The notes under the pieces were generated by a model, which saw nothing but the letters and a program-made list of their open reading frames with translations, had not been told where the DNA came from and did no database searches. The position numbers and the translations under genes were made by a program. 64,000 bases of DNA from Luzula sylvatica. Taxonomy: Eukaryota > Streptophyta > Magnoliopsida > Poales > Juncaceae. This document shows, piece after piece, positions 35,337-46,859 of this stretch (within the stretch, counting starts at the first letter, position 1; each line of letters starts with the position of its first letter). The stretch is from the NCBI GenBank assembly GCA_946800325.1, contig OX326959.1, positions 31,906,527 to 31,970,526 on the forward strand. The letters run 5' to 3'.

Positions 35337-36290
35337 TGTCGCAGTCCTATGATTTGTCGGAAGCTCGATGAGAAGTTATGGAGAGTACGACCGGAGGGAA
35401 GAAGGTTCTTTGATGCAAAGTTGTACTCCGACACAGATTGTAAGAATGAACTACTCTCTCGCTCTTTCTCTCTCTCTCTCTCTCTCTCGCTCTTTCTCTC
35501 GCTCTTTCTCTTTCCCTCTCTCTGGATCTCGCTCGCTGGAGAAATTGGATCTGAAAAGTGAATTAGAGAGAGAATGAAAGGGGTTTCTTATGCTTATAAA
35601 GAGGAGCGGATAATCCCAACGTTCGAATCCAGCTGTCCTAAATTCCCAACGTTCGGATTTCGAAATCTGATTCGACCGTTGGAGAAGATCCGGATCTTTG
35701 AGCACATTACGATAATGCAATGGATTTCATTATAAAGGGGTTCGCTCTCTCCAGAATATTCCTATTTTGTTTTGCTGCTATTCAATTTTGCATGCCTAAT
35801 TTAGGGGTTTCTTATGTTTTCACTTCACTGCTATTCAATGAACAACTAGAAAAACAGGGTATGCATAATTGAACAACTCAAAAAGTCATTAAAATAATTT
35901 TGATAATTAATAATTCTATTTTATATATTACAGGAGCAAAAATACTCGTCGTACCAGTCGGTCTTGGAGACGACAATCAAGGCATCGAGGATGATTTCTC
36001 TGCCTGGTACGCCCTGAATTTGACAAGGGTATTTATGAAAATTTCCTGATCTATATATTTTTTTATAATTTCAGGAAAGAGGCATTATGGCCAGAATTGG
36101 ATCAAATACTCCGAGACGATGTTGGTGTATACACAGAGAAAGCGGAGAGATTACTCAATTACCCCTCTGACACCTTATTCTCGATCCACACTGACGAGGA
36201 GGACGGCTCGCCACTCGGCAGCAGCTCATTGGCTGCTCCTTTCCCCTCTCCGGTTACTCGCAGAGAAGCTCTCGCACGCTACGCCGACCT

Positions 36291-36530
36291 TGTAAATTTC
36301 AAAATTATTTTTTGCTACTCCCCTAAGAAATTGCGTGTTTTCTTTTGTCACTCGTACCCTTGTAAATTTCAAAATTATTTTTTGCTACTCCCCTAAGAAA
36401 TTGCGTGTTTTCTTTTGTCACTCGTACCCTTGTAAATTTCAAAATTATTTTTTGCTACTCCCCTAAGAAATTGCGTGTTTTCTTTTTTCACTCGTACCCT
36501 TGTAAATTTCAAAATTATTTTTTGCTGATA
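36291..36530. repeat. 70-bp tandem repeat in a CPR intron
   Basis: Units begin TGTAAATTTCAAAATTATTT at 36291, 36361, 36431 and 36501. The homologous intron in copy 1 has only two starts (11800 and 11870), so the array expanded or contracted after duplication. Confidence 0.95.
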
Positions 36531-37315
36531 ATTAATTTTTTTAGAGTGCTTTGCTGGCATTGGCTGCACACGCGTCAGATCCAGCCGAGGATGATAGACC
36601 CAAGTAATCAGCTTCTCCTGCTGGAAAGGTTTGGATAATTCATGATTTCATATATACCCCTATTAAATATCATGCGTTTTAATAATTTTGGAATTTTTCG
36701 GGGGGCAGCATGAATATGGACAATGGATAGTAGCGAGCATAAGAAGTTTACTAGAAGTAATGGCCGAATTTCCTTCGGCAAAACCGCCACTTGGCGTTTT
36801 CTTCGCTGCTGGCGCTCGTCGTCTCCAACCCAGATATTATTCCATTTCGTCATCATGCAAAAATATTATTTATTTGTTCGCTACCGAAATTAATGTTTAT
36901 TTTTTTTAAATTTATTTAGGATGGCGCCTTCGAGAATTCACGTGACGTGTGTGTTGGTATTCGAAACTACACCTTCTGGTACAGTTCACAAAGGAATCTG
37001 CTCCACTTGGATTAAGGTATTATTATTATAATATAAATTAATTATTATTATTAATAATAATAATTATTATTATTATTATAAAATTGATAATTTAATAATT
37101 TGATGAATTAATTAATATTTATTTATAGAATGCGGTTGCAAATGAGGAGAATACCGAGGGAAACCGGGCCCTAGTTTTCGTGAGACAATCGGGCCCGGCA
37201 CTGGACACGCCCCTTTCAGAGGCTTTTTGCAGGTTATTTTCGTAATTTCACTTATTTATTGGGTATTTATGTAAAATGGCTTCTCTGACGCATTTATTAT
37301 GTTTTTATTTTTCAA

Positions 37316-38095
37316 GAAAGGTTGGGTTTGAAGGAGTGTGGAGTGGGGCTGGATACTCGGTTCTCTTCTTTGGTTGCAGGAATCGCAGAATGGTATATTA
37401 ATTAAAAGAATTATTTGTTTATTTTATTGATCGGTTTAATTGGTATGTATTTACGAGGATTATTCCTTTTAATATTTATAGGATTATATTTGCAGGAATT
37501 ATTAATTTTCGTGAGACAATCGAATTTCAAACTTCCTTCAGATCCAAAAGTACCGATTATCATGATCAGGCCCGGCACTGGTCTCGCCCCTTTCAGAGGC
37601 TTTTTGCAGGTCTGTTTCATAATTTCACTCATTTCTTGGGTATTTTTGCAAAATGGCTTCTCTGATGCATTTATTATCTTTGATTTTTTCAGGAAAGGTT
37701 GGGTTTGAAGGAGTGTGGAGTGGGGCTGGATACTCGGTTCTCTTCTTTGGTTGCAGGAATCGCAGAATGGTATATTAATTAAAAGAATTATTTGTTTATT
37801 TTATTGATCGGTTTAATTGGTATGTATTTACGAGGATTATTCCTTTTAATATTTATAGGATTATATTTGCAGGAATTATTAATTTTCGTGAGACAATCGA
37901 ATTTCAAACTTCCTTCAGATCCAAAAGTACCGATTATCATGATCAGGCCCGGCACTGGTCTCGCCCCTTTCAGAGGCTTTTTGCAGGTCTGTTTCATAAT
38001 TTCACTCATTTCTTGGGTATTTTTGCAAAATGGCTTCTCTGATGCATTTATTATCTTTGATTTTTTCAGGAAAGGTTGGGTTTGAAGGAGTGTGG
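37316..38095. repeat. Exact 377-bp tandem duplication of CPR exon-intron DNA
   Basis: Two units with period 377 and no difference that I noticed, followed by a partial third (from about 38070) that differs by an A and one extra C. Each unit contains the [10 protein letters not shown] exon. A diverged earlier unit lies at 37140-37316. Confidence 0.93.
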
Positions 38096-38149
38096 AGTGG
38101 AGCTCGGATACTCGGTTCTCTTCTTTGGTTGCAGGAATCGCAAAATGGT

Positions 38150-38380
38150 ATATTACATAATAAAATATTCATTTATTTATTTTACTGATTAGCGTAAAAT
38201 GATTTGTTCAGATATATAATTTCATTATTGGTGTTATAATTTTATAGTAATTGTGTTGTTTTTTAATGGAAAAAACAACTTTCTCTTTATTTCTCAAAAA
38301 AAAAAAAAAAAAAAATGAAGTTGTGTTTAATGGAAAAAACAACTTTCTCATTATTTTTACTTGGATCTTATTTACCGAAC

Positions 38381-38433
<53 letters not shown>

Positions 38434-39055
38434 GTGAAATGAAAAGAAACAGGGTCGTATTGAGGGGAAATTCCTGGAAACAGAGAAATAAAGTAGGAAT
38501 TTTGGGAAAGACGGAATGGAGTTTACGAGGGAGGGTATTATTGTAAAATCACTTTTCTTCTTCCTTTAAATTTGACAGAAAATATTTGTTATGTATAAAT
38601 TTGATATAAAACCAATTTAGGAGGGATAAATATGTTATAAGTAATTTTGAAAGGATAAATTTGTTATTTAGATGTTAAGTGAGGATATACATGTAATTTC
38701 CCTTTTATAAGTAGTAAACGGAGAAACCTAATCGAATTATAAATTATAAATTCTGGTTTAAGAAAAGATTAAAAAGTCGGGAATGACATTCTCGTCTTCT
38801 CCAGAGAATGGGAACGGGAATGATTCATGGCGCCTGAAACTTTGAAAGTATTGTATCGATAATTGAAGTGCAATAAAATGGAAAGAAGAATTAAAGTTAG
38901 TAATAAATAAATATGATTATAGAATATAGAAAAGAATCAAAAGATCAGATCATTTAGACAAATCACTACTTGTAAGTCTCACAAGTCATAGTCATAACAA
39001 TCAAACATCGCAACAAATTGATTGAATACATACGTACGTACAAATGTGGAAAATT
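38150..39055. other. AT-rich region with microsatellite and shared downstream flank
   Basis: Holds a duplicated 'aatggaaaaaacaactttct' stretch (38263 and 38329), (CT)n at about 38383-38431, and from 38708 a segment homologous to 44247-44640 ('cattctcgtcttctccagag'). No gene until the small minus-strand ORF. Confidence 0.6.
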
Positions 39056-39229
39056 TCAAAATATTACGAATGAATGGATGCGAAATGAATCGATCATGAA
39101 TTCATGATTCATATACAAAGAGAGGAACATACGGTGTATCTTAAATTTTGCTTTCTTGCTCACTTTCTTCTCCTTCCTTTTGTCTTTTACCATCTGTATG
39201 TTCTTTGCGATTTCTCTGATCAAAGCCAT
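39056..39229 (-). CDS. Small basic ORF, paralogue of the 44.7-kb ORF (likely decaying)
   Basis: 57 codons from ATG at 39229. The first 28 residues (MALIREIAKNIQMVKDKRKE and KKVSKKAK) align without gaps to the 44.7-kb protein from its third residue, with many conservative changes. After residue 28 the frame diverges. The flanking DNA is also homologous. Whether it is expressed is unknown; the tail looks out of frame, so it may be a pseudogene. Confidence 0.4.
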   Translation of the reverse strand: MALIREIAKNIQMVKDKRKEKKVSKKAKFKIHRMFLSLYMNHEFMIDSFRIHSFVIF

Positions 39230-39493
39230 CAACCATTTTGTATCTTAAATTTTGTATCTTTCAAATAAAATACGTGCGTCTTTAATGATTTTTCTCCGAT
39301 ATCTTAAACTAGCCATTATTTTACGACTTATTTTTATACTCGACTCATCAGTTATATGATAGATAATTCTGTATCGCATATTGTTTTACATTTCTCGAAT
39401 GGAGGTATAATATCCTTCTTATAGGTATTTCGTCACTCACACACAACTCATGATTTCTTTATTTCTCTGTTGAAGGAACTAATTTGATATCAC

Positions 39494-40010
39494 CTATGTT
39501 ACGCGGATACTCCAAAAACGCCGAAGTATCCTGAGGATACGGGTATCCGATACGGATACGGGTGCGATACGGCTGCGATACGTATCGGATACGCCACGTG
39601 GAGTATCCGAATTTTTTAATATTATTTTTTTTCGGATACGGCGGGGATACGGCAGGATACGGCAGGATACGGCTGGGATACGTTTAGGATACGGCTGGGA
39701 TACGTTTAGGATACGGCTGGGATACTCCATTTAGGATACTTCGGCCCAATATATGTTTTGGCCCATAATATTTTTAAATAATTTGTATATGATACTTCTA
39801 GGATATTTCTAGGATACTTCTAAAACTAGTTTTAGGATACTTCTAAAATAATTTAAGATAATTTTATGATACTTGTATTGTTATGTTGATTTTTTTTATT
39901 GTTATGATATTTAATTTAAAAATATTATTTAATTTATTATTTATTTATTTATTATATATAATATAAATATATTAAAATAATAACTATATAGCCGTATCCG
40001 TATCCGTGAT
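39494..40010. mobile_element. GATACGG-rich MITE, one end visible
   Basis: It begins CTATGTTACGCGGATACTCC, a terminal sequence shared with the short element at 63.55 kb. The left 250 bp are built of GGATACGG / CGGGATACG repeats, followed by an AT-rich body and closing CCGTATCCGTATCCG. The matching right terminus (an AACATAG end) is missing, so the element is probably truncated. Confidence 0.5.
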
Positions 40011-40029
40011 TTTTCAATATATATTCTGA

Positions 40030-42576
40030 TTTCATGATTTCATGATTTTCCTATATATATATTCTGATTTCATGATTTTCTCTCTTTTCCGAAACCCTAA
40101 TTCTGGCCACCGAATTTCTGGCCGCCGAAATTATTCTCTCTTTTTCACAAAACACAACTTGAGATCTGGAGAGTAATAGAAGAGTAAAATCTGAGTAAGT
40201 TCTTGAGAGATATAATCGCAACACTGACTAGAACGGTGTTGGTGGTTCTGATCAGACGAAATCGAGGTGGACACGAGTAGAGGGAGTGCAATAGCAATCT
40301 TTGGAGAAGGTTCATGATATCTGGAGGAGAAGTCATCACGTACTAACTTGTACGAGGTAAAATTCTGATTACTCTTCCTTTTTCGGTGTTTTTCGAGTGT
40401 GATCCAGGGTAGAATTAGGTTATACATACGATATAATTCCGCTGCAAACCTCTAAATTCGTGTGTATAATCCTATAGTAATATTATTCAAAATGTAATGG
40501 AAAATATAAAATAATATAAAGCTTAATAGAGGAAATAATTTAATAAATAATATCAAAATTTAATTTATATAAACATATACAAATTATTTTATATCAATGA
40601 TTTCTTTTTATTTTACATTTTGTAAAATAACAATACAATTTTATAGGTATTTATAAGTTTTAAAAGTTATTTAGATGGATAAACTTTTTTTAATTCTATT
40701 ATTTTTTTAAAAAGTTTCATTTGTTTAAAATCACAAATATAATCTACTTTGTATTATCTGAGATTTAATTGTTATAATTTTTTGAAAAAATAAATAATAC
40801 TGCTTAAAAATTCTATTATGCAAATAAAATTCTTAAAACTATATTATGTAAATATGTATCTTTAAAAATTGATATTATGAAAAATGGTATGTATGAACTA
40901 TGCTAATATGGATGTCAAAATAAAGAGAAAAATAAAATAAACATATTTGATGAGTTTATAAAATTAAATTTCCAAAATAATACTAATATATGTTGTATTT
41001 TTTATAATATTACATATTAAATTATTAATCTTTCATATATAAACTTTTCATATTCCATTGCTTTCACATTTGATCATGTAATCTTTTGTGAAATATTAAA
41101 TAATTGATTAGACTTGGTCTAATATGATTCTAACCAATAATAATATGCAAAATCATTAATGTAGGATGATGTGGATTTCTAAGAATGCTTAACACATGGT
41201 GTAAAATAATAACACATAAATGACTACACAAAATATGATCTTTAAAAAATCTAACAAAAAATTAATGATTGAGATCAAACCACATCATTACATCTAATGG
41301 TTCAAATTAATCCTTAAAAATAATAATACAAAATGTATGTTTTAAATGATCAAATATAATATTAATGCATATGATGAAACCACATCACACAATATAATGG
41401 TTAATAATCAAGATAAACATGATGATGTAGCTTCATGAGGGGGCTCAAACATGGCTCAAACATATGTGCAAAATAAGGGGTGGGTAAATTAACTAATAAA
41501 AATGGACAATTGAGTATTCTTCATTTATTCTCAATAAAGTATTTATCTTTCTGAAATAATTAATATCATATTTATCCATGCTAACCATAGTTATCATCAA
41601 ACTTATCGTTGTAAAATTAAATTGGGAAATTCGTGAAAAACAATCCAAATTTTCTAAAAATTACTCACTTTTGAGATTTCTTCAAACCTCTCCTATAAAA
41701 TGATTTGAACTATTTTTTAACCCCTATAGTGTTAAGTTTAATTTTTTCCAACTAACAATAATAAGGCATGGACTACCTTCATTTAATAATTTTCATATTT
41801 ATTTTATTTAATTAAAAAATAATTAAATATATTTCATCATAATATTTTTATTTTATTATATTATTTGAACGATATTTAGGCGTCGATGGAGCCGTGACAG
41901 CCAAACCATGTCCTAGCCCTAAGTTTTGATGGAGCCGAGATGTACACACCAAGCCAACTGTCTATTTTGCCCGTCTATTTTGCCATCCCATCTCTTTAAA
42001 GGTGCATTCTCTTTGATGGGTCCCTGTATGTCCAAAGCCCTTCATAATATCATATTTGCATGTGTTTTTAATCGATTTTTTTTTATCATATTTCGAAAAC
42101 ACAAGACAAACTTACATGGATTATCTACATTTTATAAACAAATTGCACAATTTAATATGATTTACATTAATATAAATATATTTTTGTAATTTTAAAATAA
42201 TATAAGAATTTAAATGTAAATTTGTAGAGTAATAATTATTAATCATCGGATAAAAAATTGTAGGGATATGAAAGGATTTTGGACGGATTCTTGTCCAAAT
42301 CTCTTTGGACAAGACCCGATCCCCTCTTTTATTTCTTGCTTCGTCGTTTGCATATGATATAACTGTCTGTTATTATGAACCTTATCAATTATGGAGTTTT
42401 TAGACGAATCCATATTGATATGCAGTTATGGGAAAGACATACTGATGTAATTTCCTAACATAATTTTTGCAAGGTTGTTTTTCTTTTTTTCTTTTTTTAG
42501 TCAGTGAGTATTTCTAATCTCAAGTTTATACGCTAATAGAAACCAAAATATCATTATGAATGTAAGTTCGTACTAG
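40030..42576. other. AT-rich intergenic region
   Basis: 40080-40430 has a transcribed-leader look ('ccgaaaccctaattctggcc', then a purine-rich stretch, then a donor-like GAGGTAAAA) and could be an LTR or gene 5' leader remnant; I cannot decide. The rest is AT-rich without recognisable genes. Confidence 0.4.
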
Positions 42577-42591
42577 CACGACGAATGTTTA

Positions 42592-42720
42592 TTTTTTTGT
42601 TATAATAAATAAAGAGTGATCATATGTCATTCATCTATTAATGACAATGGTGATCGAACTCACAACATATGATTTTTTGTGTCTCACACTCAACCAACTA
42701 GGATATTGACCCATTAACAT
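42592..42720 (-). mobile_element. tRNA-derived SINE with target-site duplication
   Basis: On the minus strand, an A-box-like TAGTTGGTTGAGTG is followed by a B-box GTGAGTTCGATCACC and an A-rich 3' tail (T-run at 42592). The direct repeat CACGACGAATGTTTA flanks it (42577-42591 and 42721-42735). The 15-bp duplication and A-tail fit LINE-mediated retroposition. Confidence 0.85.
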
Positions 42721-42735
42721 CACGACGAATGTTTA

Positions 42736-43076
42736 CTATATTTTAATACTTTTTTTATCCTTCTCTAATAGGTTGATATTTTTTAGTTTTTATATAATTC
42801 AAGGTCCACGGTACAACTCTCGCTATTGAGGTACTTTTTTTGCTGCAAAAATATTTAATTCATTAAAGATTCAACGACCAGAAACCATTTCATAATTTCA
42901 AAAAAATTGAAGGTGGTAATTCAAATTATGCAGGTGTCCAAAGTGATAATAATCAAGATTCGGAATTCAGATGTTAAGACGCTACCACAGTCGATGATGC
43001 TGTTCTAGGCACAGTATGATAATTTATATTATTAAATGGAAAATTAAACTAAATTTATTTACTATTAAATGAAAAA
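42736..43076. other. AT-rich spacer
   Basis: No gene or delimited repeat is seen between the SINE and the PPR fragment. Confidence 0.4.
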
Positions 43077-43272
43077 TATTCTCTCCTAACCCTGCGATGT
43101 GTGCCTCCTTATAACTTTCTCGCTAGAGCATACAAATTTTGAAATTGGAAAAAAAGTTGCTAATAAACTTCTAGTAGTCGGTAATTTGGTACGAATAACT
43201 CGGGCATCATGTGTTGATGCTGGGACGAATTCGAGATGGTTAGGGTTGTAATGAGGGATTTGAGGTGAGAAA
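43077..43272 (+). pseudogene. PPR pseudogene fragment, copy 4
   Basis: Corresponds to the same region as the start of the 26.1-kb fragment (SPNPAM.. to the GVRK region), with several indels. It is cut by an element starting TAGGGGTGTACAC, close to the point where the 13.7-kb MITE entered another PPR copy. Confidence 0.85.
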
Positions 43273-43790
43273 TAGGGGTGTACACAAAATTCTCCAACCC
43301 GATGCGGACCGATTTTTTTTTAGGGATTTTGAAGTTATTGGGTCGGGTTTGGATTGAAATTTTGAAATACCCGGAAGTATGGGTGGGTTAAGTGTTTGAA
43401 CCTAAAAATTCACATTAACTCAACCCGATCCATACAATTCCAAATTTCCAAATAAGTATTTATGTTTTTAATATAAATTATATGATAAGCTATTTTGCGT
43501 AAATTATATTACTATGAATTATTTATTATTAATTCTTCTTAATATTATATAATATATTATCTTCTTTTTTTATTTTATATGAGTATTATGTTCGAGCTGC
43601 AAACGAGTCGGGGCTCGAGCGAGCTGTGTCAAGCTTTAACTCGGCTCGGAACTTACTTGAGCTGGCTCGGCTCGTTTAGAATTATTGTTCGAGTTAAAAA
43701 ATCAAGCTCCACTCAGCTCGTGCTAATTCGAGCTAGCTCGGTTCGGCTCAACAATAGTTCAATTAAAACAACAACTTGAATTTTAATTAA
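43273..43790. mobile_element. hAT-like MITE remnant(s)
   Basis: The left end TAGGGGTGTACAC resembles family A termini. The right part (43590-43760) is a GCTCGAGC / GGCTCGGCTCG-rich stretch typical of another plant MITE family. No matching right terminus or target duplication was found, so the limits are uncertain and two nested elements are possible. Confidence 0.4.
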
Positions 43791-44246
43791 AAATATTGTA
43801 ACAATTGCGAATAAACAAAAAATATTCTAAATACCAAAATATCTTCAAACATAACAATAATAAATCAAACATACAACACACACAAAAAAAAAAAAAAATA
43901 GGATTGGAATTTGAAATTATTAATTTGTCTCCCTTAATTAAATTTTTTTTTTAAGGATTCAACATTGAAACATGATATTTATTTTTTGAACCCAAATTCA
44001 GTCTGAGAGATTGCAGTAGCTCGTCTGTATTTTATATTGGAAATTTTTCGTTTCTAGGCACACAATTATATTCTAGATATTTATACTAGCCTTTGATCAA
44101 TAAATAGTAAATACTCATATCAATGATATCATATATCAGATTTGATTAACCCAGCTCTTGATCTCCAAAAAATAAAATTTCATTAACCCAGATTTGCTAA
44201 CTCGGTTTTCAATTCTGAATTTTATATATCAGATTTTAATAACTAG
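43791..44246. other. AT-rich spacer
   Basis: No recognisable gene or element. Confidence 0.4.
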
Positions 44247-44676
44247 TAAACCGAGAAACCTAATCGAATTAGAAATCCTGGTTTAAGAGAACATTAAAAA
44301 ACCGGGAACGACATTCTCGTCTTCTCCAGAGAATGTGAACGGGAATGATGGATGATTCATGGCGCCCGAAACTTTTTGAAAGTATTGTATCGATAATTGA
44401 AGTGCAATAAAATGCTTTAAAGTTAGTAATAAATAAATATGATTATAGAATATAGAAAAAAAATCAAAAGATCAGATCATTTAGACAAAGCACTAATTGA
44501 TTGAATTAGTGCTTTGTCTAATAGAAAAGAATATAGAAAAGTCTCATAAGTCAATAGTCATAACAAACAAACATCGCAACAAATTGATTGAATTCATTTA
44601 CAAATGTGAAAATTTTCAAAACATTACGAATGAATGAATGAATGAAATAAATCGATGATGAATTCACGATTCATAT

Positions 44677-44868
44677 TCATGGGCCCATCCCCATGGAATA
44701 CGACCCATGATGGGTGGTCGTCATGTCTGCCATCGCGTTGGAGCTTCTGGTCTTCAAACGCCTCTCCTCCTCGCGCTGTGCTTTCTTGCACGCTTTCTTC
44801 TCCTTCCTTCTCTCTTTTACCCTCTGTATTTTCTTTGTGAGTTTACTGATTAGACCCATCAGCCCCAT
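44677..44868 (-). CDS. Small basic hypothetical protein (63 aa)
   Basis: Starts at a true ATG (44868; a second in-frame ATG follows three codons later). A Lys/Arg/Glu-rich helical stretch follows (LTKKIQRVKERRKEKK, then KKAQREEERRLK), probably coiled-coil or nucleic-acid binding, and the C-terminus is HHGSYSMGMGP. I do not recognise the family. Support comes from a paralogue at 39056-39229 that conserves the first 28 residues in frame. Upstream DNA contains an AAG/TTC-rich tract (44877-44896), as in a 5' leader. Confidence 0.5.
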   Translation of the reverse strand: MGLMGLISKLTKKIQRVKERRKEKKACKKAQREEERRLKTRSSNAMADMTTTHHGSYSMGMGP

Positions 44869-44929
44869 TTTGTATCTTCTTCTTCTTCTTCTTCTCCTTG
44901 CGCTTCACTGTGATTTTTTTTCTGAAATG

Positions 44930-46400
44930 AGTCTACAGTTCTCTGTTTATATGGTGTTTCTAAAGAAACTGGATGCGTCCTTTCCGGTAACGGGACGCAA
45001 CCGTTCCGAAGAAACAACCGAACACACCCCTTCGCCAACATACCCACCCCTTCGCCAAAACCCTAAACCTAGAAACTTATTGCGCCTCTTTGACGTTTCC
45101 CAGGTAATTCAACTTCCCTTTTTTTAATTTATGTGTTATTTTATCCAAATCGGAGCCTAAAACTGATGATGTAAACTCAATTTTTTAAATCTATCAACAT
45201 TTTGCTGCAAATTCATTCAATTTCAATCAATTTCTTAATTTTTATGAACACACATTTACAAATGCAAGATTTAGAATCTTCAGTTTCAACCCTCGATTAA
45301 AATGTGAATGAAGAGTTCAAATAATATAATTTAGGGTTTAAGGGTTTAAGCTTAAAATTTAAATAAATAATGATGTGCTTATGTCTTGAAATTTTTACCT
45401 TCTCAATCAAATCCTCCATTCCAGCCATTCATTCTCTCTCTACTTTCTCTGTCTGGGATAATGATCCGAATCAAATTATTTTGGTGACGATTCATCACAT
45501 GATCTATCCAATCCGTGACGATTCATATAAACCGAGTATTTTTGCCGCATGTTATATCGAAAAAGTCACAACTTTTAAAAAATCTGCAGGTAATTTTATT
45601 TAATTTATTTACGCATTTTAAAAATTTCCATATTTGTTTTAATTTAATGTGATGTTTTGAAATTTAGGGTTTCGAGCACTCATACAGTTCAAGCAAGGAC
45701 CTCTTTGCTAAATTAAAAAATTTACAGGGTTGTCTGTGCAAAAAATAATAATGTTTTTGAATGTATAGCTGGGAAACGCAGCGGCAATTACAACTGCATT
45801 TGGTAACGAACTGCCAGCTGGCATAACCGGTACGAATGTCAGGTTTACTCTTCTCGACACTGATCTAAATACCGAGGTAATCTAATTTCTCCACTAATCT
45901 ATAAACTGTAATTTTTTAATGTAGAAAATTGACGAGGATACATTATTTAATTTATTTTCGTTATATGGAATTGTAATTCGAATAAAAATATTAAAAGACA
46001 AACGAGACTGTGGTCTCGTTCAAATATCAGATCATGGTAAAATCTGCAGGTAATTTTTATTTAATAAATTATCCATTTTAATAAATTCAAATACTTTTTT
46101 GAATTTAGGGTTTCGAGCACTCATACAATATCTTTTTTCTAAGGGTATAGATGATATCTTTTTTCTAAAGGAGGGGCATATATGAAATTTTTTATGTTTC
46201 TGTAAGGGTATAGAATCATAGATGATATATTTTTTCTATTTATAGGGTTATATTTGATATTTTAAAATTTGCAGTAAATCATCAAGGATTAATACAGCGA
46301 TGGCGACGAGCAGACTGACGACGTTGTTGATGTCGAGACTCGACCATCGAGATGCGATTGCTCGGCTTAATCTGCTAAAATTAATCAAGGTACGTATTTT
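44930..46400 (+). pseudogene. Exon-like islands of unrecognised gene(s)
   Basis: Several short frames end at GT donors: about 45020-45102 (to TTTCCCAG/GTAATT), about 45400-45588, 45769-45877 (LGNAAAITTAFGNELPAGIT) and 46300-46389 (TSRLTTLLMSRLDHRDAIAR with LNLLKLIK). The last is reminiscent of the C-terminal helical repeats of MAP3K epsilon kinases, but that is a weak call. Intron pieces at 45586-45690 and 46045-46130 are duplicates of each other. The islands do not join into one gene that I can defend. Confidence 0.3.
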
Positions 46401-46530
46401 ATTTTATTTTGTGAATATACTATTTAGTATTTATATATATATATATTTGTGAATATACAATTGATAGTGGGTGATATATTAATATAGTTTAATGTCGAGC
46501 AATTAAATTTAAACAGTTAAATATAATAAA

Positions 46531-46803
46531 AAACCTCTTCACTTTTTCGCGAAATGGTATATTATGGGCTAAAACTTAATTACGTCACAACCGTTACATA
46601 TTTAGCCCTCTGTGCACGTGTGGCAAATTTATACCATGGCCGTGAGCTACATCGTTACATAATATAAAACGGGTTAATGGATTTTAAATCATTACAGAAC
46701 TCATTAGTGGATATGTATTCAAAATCTGGTAAGGTTCCAATTGCGCAAAAGGTGTTCGACGAAATGTCTCAGAGAGATGAAATCTTATATACCTCTATGA
46801 TTG
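46531..46803 (+). pseudogene. PPR pseudogene fragment, copy 5 (middle part)
   Basis: Matches the PPR gene from about 6964 to 7243 (SSLFREMVYYGLK to YTSMID), with substitutions and indels, then jumps straight into the PPR 3' flank. Everything between is deleted. Confidence 0.9.
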
Positions 46804-46859
46804 ATGAGTACTTGTATCATGTAACCAAATACTTATGGCTCGACGATAAATTATTATCA

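Larger units (their letters stand above)
35934..38146 (+). pseudogene. NADPH-cytochrome P450 reductase pseudogene, copy 2
   Basis: The same five exons as copy 1, with the same 90-residue deletion and the same in-frame TAA (36605), so both defects predate the duplication. This copy extends further: a degraded exon at about 37133-37232 (FVRQS fused to a PALDTPLSEAF frame), then two identical exons (37494-37610 and 37871-37987) reading [20 protein letters not shown] with [11 protein letters not shown], where the family has GPGTG. Exon versions of [20 protein letters not shown] occur three times (about 37316, 37693, 38070); the first two carry a frameshift and the third is in frame. The NADPH-binding C-terminus is missing here. 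Confidence 0.92.

Noticed and set aside
40080..40430. LTR of a copia-type retrotransposon
   Set aside because: The leader-like composition is suggestive, but no TG...CA boundaries, primer-binding site or second LTR were found.
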